Part shown: positions 12,168 through 24,100 of the stretch, piece by piece | How positions within the stretch are numbered: the stretch's first letter is position 1 | How the letters are laid out: every line of letters begins with the position of its first letter | Origin: Antedon mediterranea | Lineage: Eukaryota; Echinodermata; Crinoidea; Comatulida; Antedonidae | Reading direction: 5' to 3' | NCBI RefSeq assembly: GCF_964355755.1 | Contig: NC_092671.1 | Span: 19,680,001 to 19,744,000 of the forward strand | DNA length: 64,000 bases | The notes under the pieces: model-generated | Database searches by the model: none | What the model was told of the DNA's origin: nothing | What the model saw: only the letters and a program-made list of their open reading frames with translations | Position numbers and translations under genes: made by a program

Positions 12168-15100
12168 CTAAAAAAACATTTTTTTAGGGATATTACCATA
12201 GATCAACTGCTTGCCACTGCCAGTCATTTTCAAAAATACAACATTTATCAATGATCAACTATTAATAATCAACAATCACTTTAAATATTCTTTTATTTAA
12301 TCAAGTTTGACAGCTAAAGGATATTTGAACGTTAACTAAATATTATTATTAGCTTTGCCATGTATTTTAATTTGTTATTTTATCATATAATTCATGTAAA
12401 TCTTGAAAGCACTATTATGTTAAAAAATGTCTTTAATTATCAATGTAAAATAAAAATGGAATCGTTGGAAAAACTAAATAAAAAAAATTGTTGTCATGAT
12501 TTTTTGTAAATTGCAAAGACAGAAAATAGTTACAAGTTGGCCTCTTACTGAAATAATTCACAGTAGGTGTGTTCTAAAAGATTAACTGTTTTAATTCTAA
12601 AATTCTAGAACAGTTTTTCAGCACATGAAATATTCTCACTATTAAACAGTTATTTGTATATTACAACACAACTGATTGTATTCTTGACATTTGATTGGTT
12701 AATTTAATTATCACATTCCCGGCCTATTCATCTCCGCCTTGGTACATAGAGCAGTCAATCTTTTAACTCTTGAAATATTATTACCATTCAACTCATAAAC
12801 ATTCATGATTTGTATAATATTATTTATTAAGGTAGTAGTTAAATTAGGCTATGTATAAATCATGTTTTAAATGGTCTTAAAACTGAATGTTGAGAATTAA
12901 AATGTACATGAAAAGATTGTTACAAAAATTGTACCTGATGTTTCAGCCAATGCTCCCTAAAAGTGGGACGCAATTTTTTCTCAACCACTATTTCCTGCAT
13001 GTCCTCTAAAGAAGGTGCCAAGCCAACTTCCTCTTCAAGCGGTAGCATGTATTCATCAACAATCCCTAAGAATTAGAATGCAAAAGATATTAGTCATAAA
13101 TACATGATGATTTGTTTATTAACAATCATAGGCATGAAATTAAAGATTCCCTGCAGATTCAAAATTAATTCTCTATTGTATAAAAATAGTTTAGTTTTAA
13201 TTGAAAATTTACCATCAATAGGACATCTAGTAGCCAGCTCCCACAGGACCAATCCACAGGCATACATGTCAATTCTCAAGAATGCATCACGATGAAAACT
13301 TACTGCCCCTTCTAAAATCTCTGGGGCCATGTATCGTCTTGTACCAACCTGAAGAGATAAAATGTATAATACATGAGTCACTATTTAATAATAAAAGCTA
13401 ATCCATACTTTGTTTCAGCTGTTAAATAGTTTTTATCCATGAATCTTTATAAATGCCGTAGTTTTCACATACAATGTATTATCAAACATTACATAGTTTA
13501 TGATTGGAATGGTACAAATAATGTCATGAGGTGAATGATGAAACCATTCCACGAATGGAAACATTCATTATTTTTGTTAACATCTAAATAGATGTCACTT
13601 ATATTAAAATGAATAAAAGGTAGGCCTACATTTGATTCACATTGAAACAGTAACATTTATTTGTTTTTGTTCATAGGCCTATTTACTTTGCACAACAATT
13701 ATACTACAGAATATATTTGATTTTTTATAGTATATTAAATATATTTGGATTTATAAAAATACCTACTGTAGTGTAATTATGTTAATGACCAATCCTAAGC
13801 CTAGCTAGGCTAAAGCGCTTAGGCTAGAAAGGCAGCGATACCATTACGCAACTGATCTAGGCCAATTCTGTTTTTTCCAAAGATTTAAAACTTCTTGTAG
13901 AGTTGTTTCCATTAATTAATAAAAACCATACAAACGATCTAAAGCTAATTCAAATACTTTTTTTGGTCTAAATTAGTACGTATCTCTCCAAAAAATGTTA
14001 TTTGCGTCCCGATTATTAGAATGTATGTTGTTATTGCTTACATGAGGTTGTTCACAGAATCTTCAGATTTTTTTTGTACATGAAAAAATGGTCAAAAATG
14101 ATAGTACATACTATTGCAAGCCACATGACCCACAATCGTCGTTATTTATTTATTACACTTACATTTTATGACTTACATGACATGCAGACTCTATAAAATG
14201 GTTGGGAATACCGATACTGTGCATAGCTCATTTGTTAGAGAATATAGATACCTTTCTGTTAACAAATTTAAAACTTTTTATAATACAATTCAATTAGCCA
14301 TTCCAAATTACCTGACCAAGAGAAAATCAATAGCCATAAAGCCTACATACAATGTGCTCCTTTTATGATTACTGTAATACCTACCACCTAGAAAAACTAG
14401 GTTTGTACTCCGCGGCATCAACACCTACATTTTGTAGGCAAAACAAATGGAAGAATCGTAACTTTTCAGCGAAATACAGGGTTTTCGCCATTGTATAAAT
14501 GAAATCTGGCAAAAACAGAAAGACATCTATGCAGCAACTAGACAATGTCAGACTAGGCCTATTCTAGCGTACAATGTTTGTATGGTACTGGTGTTATACC
14601 AGCTAGGCCTACAAAACTAAACCTAGCTAGGCTACTGTAGGCCTAAGAGGCCTTCCACGAGAGGACATTCGATGCGAGCTACTTACAGTAGGTAGTGCAT
14701 TGTTTTTCTCTTTTTATCATAATTTACCATAAAACCTACATATTTTAAGGCAAGGAATGACCTTGTTTAATGTGTATGCATTATTTTTACAAAACGTCAA
14801 AATTGTAGGAATGGGTCTTTAACCAATTAATATTTATAGTTTTTCAAATTTGGTAAAGAAATTAAAAACCTTTAACAATTGGGTAAAGAAATTAAAAACC
14901 TTTAACGAATTTGGGTAAAGAAATTAAAAACCTTTAACAATTGGGTAAAGAAATTAAAAACCTTTAACAATTGGGTAAAGAAATTAAAAACCTTTAACAA
15001 TTGGGTAAAGAAATTAAAAACCTTTAACAATTGGGTAAAGAAATTAAAAACCTTTAACAATTGGGTAAAGAAATTAAAAACCTTTCACAATTGGGTAAAG

Positions 15101-18100
15101 AAATTAAAAACCTTTAACAATTGGGTAAAGAAATTAAAAACCTTTAACGAATTTGGGTAAAGAAATGTTTTCCTGAACACACATCTCCCACCAGCCCACT
15201 AATTCAGATAAATTCAGATACAAAACTTTCCCATCTTTTTCGCTAAATTTTGCATGCAGATCCTCATGGGATTATGCAGTCATAAGGTAGTTGATGATAC
15301 AAGTAAAATGGATATTCCCCTAGACACAATAAATGTACTCCTAAATATACTTTAAACTGCAATCATCCAAGAGAATGTTCACAATCCGTATCCCAATCTT
15401 GCAGCTTCTTGCATGTATGGTGTTACTCAGTTGCACAATCAATAATATTTTGGGGGAATTAAATAGATTTATGAGCAAGAATTGCTGAGTGACTTAGTAA
15501 CGAGCGCTGATTAAACCAGATTTGTTGCCCTTTCTTTATACCTTGCACTATGCTTACAAATTGAAGATAAATATTTAAATCTGTTGGGTTATCCTGTTTA
15601 TGATTTACAGCTACTGGGATTTTCAAAATGTTGTTATTGAAAATGTGATCCTCATCACAATAAAGATACTATTACTAATACTGGATATTATGTAAATAGT
15701 AGAATATTTAGCTATGTATAATCATATCATGATTATCGCTGTCATTACTGTAAGTTTCAATTGTACTTTACTGTATGATTTATTTTTGATGTATTATACA
15801 GCACTATAATTTCAACTAATTCCTATACATACTGTAAATGTTACAAAGACTTAAATCATTGTTGCGAACTCTTACTGTTGTATTTGTATATTTATTGTTA
15901 TTATGTTTTTGTAATCATGTTAGGAATGTTTGTATTCATAGAATGTAATATTTTTTGATAAAGAGTTAAAAGTTGGGCTGGTCTATTAACTAACCAAGGC
16001 CCAAATGTAAATTAAAATAATGTGGCATTCAGTCACAACCACAAGCCTCATTTCAACTAAATTTCCAACATAAATGTTACAAGGCGTATGCAAAATTTTA
16101 GATTTTAGGAACAGGATCTTTGTCAACATTTTTACAAAGCAAGCACTACAGCATTGTGCATAGTATACTGTATGGATTAGTTTTTAGTCGCGACTCAATA
16201 GTTCACTATGTCGGTCGGTCGGTCTGTCTGTCGGTCCGGTATCACTATGCGTTTTATTGCTTTTCTGTACCTTTTGATGTACATTACTTTTTGAAAGTTC
16301 ATATTTTTCTGAGAGCACGCGATTTATGGCTGTTGGCCTTGTTTAATGTGTAGTTAGCTTTAAATTGTTCAACAAGTTTCAAGAAAAATTCAAAGTATCA
16401 TAATGAGGATACAAAGTGACACCAATTCCAACAGGACAACAAAGTTAACATCATACAGTACAAAAATATGGTTTTCTGCAAGATACCATACCAATTTACA
16501 AATATGTTTCCAATAACAAAGGCCCACAGAAGTATATAAAAACCTATGGTTGTTATGGTTGTATAAGAACAAAGGGAATGTAATAAATGAATATCACCCA
16601 TAAAATGTAATATAAAGTAACATCTTGAGTACCAGCATCTATCGATACAATATTTCAATCATATGTCACAAAATAGATGATATATGGAGTTAATATCGTG
16701 CAAAGAAAATTTCCTGTCTGTTATGTGAGGTTTAGAATAAATTAGAAAACGCAAGATAAATCATATACTTGTACTGAATTGTTAGATGAACAAAGAGGTA
16801 TTGATTAAAATTAAAAATGTAAAACAACCTTGTAATTATATCATTTTCCACAACTTGCTTTTAGATTAAGTATTGTGTTGTAAATCTCTTTAATTAAAAA
16901 TTACAACCATGACAAACGCAGCATTTTTTTGTAAAAAGTTGTGCTAGAAAGCACCTAATTGTAATTTTGCTTTTTAAAAGTTTCCTTAATAATTACATCA
17001 ATAAATTTTCAAAAGTAATGGAAAAATCCAATAATGTGTTTCATTTCATATCAACATTGACTTTGAATGGTATTGAATAATAACAGGGATACAAGAAGAA
17101 ATTTTCTTTAAGAAGGATGACTAGACATAAAGATGAAATTTTGAATATGTACAGTATTGTAAAAATACCTTTGGATATATTATGTTAGGCTGTTTAAACT
17201 CACTTCAACTATTTACAAACTTTGTCATAGCCATTTAAAATGTGTTTTTTTAATTCCCAACTTTTCATTTTTTTCAAATTATTAAATTTCATTTAATATT
17301 AAATGCAAAACGGCAGAAAGTCAAAACAAAACGATGTAATCAACTCATAATGCCTTGAATATGTCAATGTATACTATTAACACTTTGACTGCCAAACACG
17401 AAGATCTTCGTTTTTGGAAACACAACGCTTGACTGCCAAACACGAAGATCTTCGTTTTTCGCGTTTTTTTACGAAATCCGGTAGGTAGGTAAATTATTGG
17501 TATATACTATAAATATGGACACTAAATTCGGTCTGGACCGTGAATATTTTACCTTTTGAAAGTAACTAATCTGGTTACGAACGATTGTCAAAATGGTACC
17601 TGTCGAAATAACATACACCGCGCATCACAGTAGCGCGTACAACGATGGTTTGGCGCATTGTGTAACGGTCGCGCGCTAGCTATGCCGCCGAAGCATTACA
17701 AAGGTTTATGTGGATTGGCATGTTTGTTTGTTATCTGAATAAAAAATAATGGATGAATTTTCAATAAGAAGTCTTATTATTGTATGTATACCCTAATTGT
17801 TTTGGTGTTTCACTGTAAGTGGCAGAGTTTCACGCCACAAACTTGTTTAGAAATGGTATGAATATTATCATCAGTTTACTAGCTAGGCTAGTAGTACTAG
17901 GCTATAGCCTAGGCCTAGTCGTAAAACGGTTCCGGACCAACTTTAGGCCTAGTTAACTAGGCCTGGTGTCTTTACTATGTGGATTTTGGCAAAACATTGA
18001 TGTAAGATTTATGATTTATAAAATGTAATACATTTTTCGATAGTGATAACTTGTTTTTATAGGCCTACCGGTGCCGTGTAAGTAACTTTTTCGTTGTTTG

Positions 18101-21100
18101 TTGATCTCACCGGGCGATATTTTCATATTGTGATGTCTTGCACAAAATCGCGAATATCTCGACTTTCTTGCGCGAAACTAAGAAAAACTCAAAAAGTGCG
18201 TTACTTTCATTTTACTATTACAACTTATATATTGCGATTTGCGATCGTTCTTGGTACCATTGTAAAGCTAAAATCTTTATGATTATTTTAGTCTAAATTA
18301 CATGTAAATCAGATCACATACATAGTTTCAATCAGCTTTAATAAAAACATCGAATTGGGCTATAAACGCTGGCGGTGGCAGTTTCTAACTGGAAAAACCT
18401 CTGGCAGTCAAAGTGTTAATGGTATTGTGTATTTGCATCGTGATCATACACAATGTAATGCAAATTACGAGAAGGTAGTTTTGGTTTATGTCAAGCTTAT
18501 TTTAATAGCTTTCCTCATTATGCATGTTTTATGGAAACAATAAACATGAATAATACCAAACAAACAATAAACAAAATTTAAAAAAAATTATTATTTGAGA
18601 GCAACAAATTTACATCATCATTATAAATACTTTATAGAATGTAGCATCCAAAAAATAAATTTAGTTCAAAATTTTGAAATATTTTCCTTTTCTATTCTAT
18701 TTTATTATTTTGTGTTATTTTCGAACATCTCTTGGCGGCAATACTCTTGATACTCCCAAGCTTATCAAAAATAATGTATACATTTTAAATAAAAACCCAA
18801 AAGAAATATAACTATACCTGATTTTGAGAATCGCAAGGGTTCTTTCCAAACTCAAATTTGACAGCCAGGCCAAAATCAGCAATACATGCAGTCATGTCAT
18901 TCTTCAGCAAGATATTTTTACTCTTAAAATCTCGATGAGCTATAGCAGGTTTTCCTGCTGAAGTCGTTGGAAGAATATCTTCATGAAGGAATGCCAGGCC
19001 ATGTGCCATTGACTCTGCAATTTTACACATCTCTGCCCAGGTCACGGTGTTAGCTTTCAAATAATCATAAATAGAACCATGAGGATGGAACTCCGTGATT
19101 AGCCACAATTCTTGGTTTAGGCCTTTATCTCGCATTTCTGAACTGATAAAATGAAGTAGGTTTGGGTGATTCATGTGAGGGACATTGTATATTTCTTGTT
19201 CAGTCTGCCATGAGAGTTTGTCTTGAATCGGAAAAACTTTAACAGCAACATATTTATTGCTTACATCTGAGGTTTCAGCTTTCCAGACTGCACCAAACCT
19301 CCCCCTTGCTTTGATTTCAATTAGTTTTAAGTTTGTTGATAGTGAACCTGGAGATGGCGTATGAATCAGCAATGGCTCATTCTTCATTTCAAATTGGTAT
19401 GACTCAATGTTATGACGTCTACACATCCAGTAGGCGATCACTAAGAATAATGTAATAGCAGCTAAAGGCACCAATGAGTACATCATCGTTAGCAGTAACA
19501 TCTTTTTCTGACTTCCAGTGGTTGGTGTGGGATTATCTTTTAAACATAATTCGAACAAAGTTATTTAACTATAGAAATGTTCCCTTTTGTTTACTAAAAC
19601 TTCATAAAAAAAGAAAGGTAACATAAAGGTGTACTTAGGTTGACAAAGACCTCAACTCAAACTTTGTCGACTTTCAAGCAACTGAACAGAACTGAAAAGA
19701 TCTAGATTTTGTCAAAAATTGAATATATCACAAGTACTTTTAGTCGTCAATAATTCATGATGGTTCAGTTATGTTCAAATGAAAGCAACTATCTCAACTG
19801 CACTATTCTTTGACATATTTTGTTTAACTTTATGTTATGTTAAGTTTCTGTCAGTTGCCTGGAGTGTTCACCAGTTGAGTTGAGTTCTGTCACGAAACCA
19901 TAAGCATGTTTCCATTCGACATTGAATTTGGGAGAGTTGGGTTGAGCTAATAATATAAATTAATAATGGTGGTAATAGCTAACAAACAAATTTTAAAACA
20001 ATCATTAGTAGGAAATTATTTAAGCATTTTTCTCATGCGGAGTGTGTGTAAGTTTTTTTTCCTGTAAAATGTTTGAATTTGGTAACTCCAAGCAAATTGA
20101 AAACATACTTTAATACTAGTAGATTGATATAGGCCTACAGTAATAAAAAAAAAAATATGTGAAAAGTGATCTAAATTCTCATGACTCAATATTTAAATTT
20201 TTCGTTCAAAAAGTATATTTTGTACTAAAAAAATGTACAGTATAAGGTAGCATCATAGCTGTATAACAGAAAATTAACATGTATTGTAAATTATACCTAA
20301 TGACCATAAATCCATAACATTTTAAACTTTAAATAAAATATGAAAAATTACCATTTGGATAATAATATGAAGTTGTGGTGGGCTTAGGATCTGGAATATG
20401 TGAAAAGTTGCTATTACAGTGGTCTCGTGAGCAACAGCAAAATATGAAGACCTCAATTTTTGGCTCCACCTGTCGACTAATACAATAGTCAGTATCTGTG
20501 CATTTATCCTTGGTTGCCTCACTCCAACATCCCTGCAAACTAATTTGACCAGACGATTGGTTCCATAGTGTATAACAATGAGCTGTACCCAATTCATCAT
20601 CAGGTTTGCATACTTCTGTGCTGTTGTGACAATTTTCTTTGCCTTTTGAACAATGACAACTTAACGCCTCGACTGTAATAACATCAATCAGCAGATGGGT
20701 TCCTGATAAGTAATTATAAATATAACAAAATATTAAATGAATTTAAAATACGCTAACCTTTTAAAAAAATTGGTTTTTTTTCAAGATTTTTGTTCTTTTA
20801 GTATTACCTATTTATGATATCTAAATTTATTATTATAATTATTATTTTATATTACTTTTATTGTGCTTTTTACAATTACTGCCAAACATACATATTTAAA
20901 ACTACTTTACAACATTTTTCCAGGGTAGTCTAATTAATTGAACAGTAAAGAGAGCATCAATATGTTTTTAACTAGATGTGAAGATGAAGACCTGTAGACT
21001 TGGCTTGTGAAGCTTGAGGCGCTGGTTCGGTTCAGTTTACTATATGTTTACCCATATTGCATAAAGGTCACATTGTTTGCCCATAGCTAACTTTTGAAAC

Positions 21101-24100
21101 CTATCCTATGAAATATGTTTTTGAAGATATAAATTTTGCAATACATTACACAAACCTGTGATAATGTCATTTACAACTTTATGTGGGAGTGCCACAAAAT
21201 CCATGAAATGAGATAAAGTGCTGTTTTTAAGATCTACAGTACTGTAGTACCACTTTTATAAAGTTACTTAAAATAAAAATAAAACTTGAAGAATTCATTT
21301 ATTTGAACATTTGAAGCTAAAAGTATTGTTAGTAAAAAATCAATAGTCTTTAAAATAAAACAAACAAATTAAAGCATTCTAACGCGGGAGCCGAAAAAAA
21401 TAAAGGGAATGACCGACCAACCAATTGACAACAAAGATATTATAAGAAGCTCCATGCTAATGAAACCAATTACTATAATGTTTGGAAGAGTATCTAAATC
21501 TGATGGAAGCATGAATGATCAACCAATCAACAGATGGAAGCATTAATGATCAACCAATCAACTCACTGATGAAGTGGAGTCTACAGTATGGGTGGTCAGG
21601 AGCGAACAGCATTATTTAGCACCAACTTAGATTTAATCCATAAAAAGTAGAATTTTTTAAATAAAATTAAATCATTAATTTACAAAAATGAATGATCAAA
21701 AGACTTTATCACAAAAAACAGTTCAGACTCTATTACATTTAAATATAAAAGAAGCTGATTGCACAACACAACAGCTCAGAATATTTGCAGTCAGAGGTTA
21801 TTACAAAATATGAAAATATGACAAAATATGATGTACAGTAATAACAGAAACTTGAATTAAAAAGTTAAGGATTAAATTTAGGATGTACAGTAGTGTAGAT
21901 TATGGTTGGCTAGCCGATTAACATTATTTGTTTGAATTTAAATTATTGAACATATCATGTAATGAATGGCAAGGAAGACTATAGACATGTTGTGTCCTGT
22001 ACACAATTTGCTTTACTTATTTTAAGGTTTATAATATAAAACTGTTGGGTAAAAAGCCAACAAAATGTGACATTTTTATTACCTTGATATACTGTATTTA
22101 CAAATGTTGATATTATAGAAAATACAAGGCTTGTTGATTCAAGGTTCTATTGATAAAGTTTGTTTGCTTATTTTATCCTAAGTAATCATAGACTATGCTC
22201 ATAGCAAGGTATCATTAGAAAAAAAAAACACATCAAATCATGTTACTAAAATAATAATGTCACTGATTATTGTCACTTAATTATTAACTTTGTTTCATTG
22301 TTTGTAAGTTAGTAATTAATAGTTAAATTTTATTTACATTACAAATTAAGGATATCATTGTAATAATATACCAAACAAAACAATTCTTCCAAATAAAGTG
22401 AAAAGTATGATTTAGTTGACTCCATCCAACTCCCACTCAAGTGGGTATTAAAACACAGACAAACAGAATAGTCTTTTGCGAGTCTCTTAATAAGTAACTT
22501 ATTCTACCAACAACAAAATATCTCAAAATGTGACTTTACAGTATGAAATAAAATAAATTAAATGAAAACAAACTTTACCAAGTAAAAAAATGGTAATGAT
22601 CATCTTGGTTGTGTTTATACTCATCATGGAAACATAGAAGTGGTTGATCAATCTAGTTAATGAAAGAAGTTTAGTGTTACTGTTAGTACATATTACCAAT
22701 AATTCATGTCCATTATGACATAAAAACAAAACAGGTTTATTTTATCCCAGCAGTGTAAAAGGGGTAACTAAATACAATATTGCTGCTAATGGTTACTTAC
22801 CCTTTTATAGTTGAAAACATATTATATAATGCAAATGAAGATGATCTTCAGTTAATCTATAAAAAATAAAAAGTACTTTCATACTTTGTTTTATAGGAGC
22901 AATTTAATAAAGGAATTAATTAAATTTCACATAGCTTTTATGAGTATTTTGTGCTTGTTGGAGAGTGGGAAAAACTGATTTTATGACATATAATTACATA
23001 AATAATTTTTCTGTATTGATATTAAATGTATGTTGACTTTATTTAGTGTACAATATCTACCAAAATACTTATATTATATAGTACTACCATAAAAAAAAAC
23101 ATCGAAAAGAAGCACACTCCTGTGATTTGCAAAAGTAATCTCTAAGCCCATCTCAAAATGATGCCTACTGGGCTTCTCTATTTGAATGTTGTCTTTTGCT
23201 TTCTTGGACAAATATGTAAAATTGTCTAAAAAATTATTATACTGTTAGCAATTCACAAATTTTATTTCTAAAAGAAACCTCTTCAGTTTGCAAAAGTAAT
23301 CTAAAAAAGAATCCTATCTCAAAATTACCATTTACGGTAGTATAAGAGGGAGAGATTAATTTTATGGTTTTTTACCTCCACCAAGAAAGTATGTAATCAA
23401 TCGGCATGTGTCTGTTTCGTTGTTTGTCGGTTTGTTTACAGGATTACTCAAAAGGTTATTGCAAGAGCTTTACCAAAATGAAAATACAGATAGATATCTA
23501 GTCAAGCACATTAAATTTCGGAGGCAATCCGGACCACGGTCCAAATACTGAACCACTTTTTAGTATTATTTTCAGACCTGCTAGTATTAAAATATGACAG
23601 AATTTTCAAAAGCCGGCGAGCAGTCTTAAAGTAACAATAAAATGAAATTGCATTTTCTCGAGAACTACTTGTCCAAAAAACTTCATATTAGTACAGAGGC
23701 AAGAGTTATAATTTGTGATTTGTAATTTTACAACATAATTTGATTAATAATGTACAGGTTGATACGAGTAGTTTAAAAAAAAAAGATTTCTTTTCAAATT
23801 TACTCGTTTGTTTTTGGCGTTCCTGTTTTATTATTAGTCCACTGAAACTATTAGTTAGTTGAAAGGCTGGTTACATAACCTTTACACCCAACTCGCACAC
23901 AAGCTTGTAGTGAAATTAGCCTAAATCACACACAGCATTAAGACACACACACAATATATATTTTTTTTCCCCGGAGAAATCTTATGTAGGAGAATTATAC
24001 AGTAGGCGGAGGTATGCACTCTCTGAGTGGCTTTCTAGTTATACAGTAGTCTTGTCTTGTTATATTTTTTATACTGGACGCATTATTCCATAAGCATAGG

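Larger units (their letters stand above)
12168..20351. other. ACVR2 introns between the ectodomain exon and the last exon
   Basis: Introns are 12168-12934, 13066-13212, 13349-18817 and 19537-20351. The long one (13349-18817) carries the 30-bp minisatellite, repeat A copy 2 and the piggyBac-type element, listed separately. Short TAGGCCTA-rich patches occur near 13800-13860, 14560-14650 and 17880-17960. I saw no extra exon. Confidence 0.8.

Noticed and set aside
14855-15168. 30-bp repeats as CRISPR
   Set aside because: Repeats abut with no spacer, so this is a minisatellite in an intron.
16390-16658. Two overlapping minus frames of 60 and 86 codons in the ACVR2 intron
   Set aside because: They overlap in different frames, show no family motifs and lie in AT-rich intron sequence next to repeat A.
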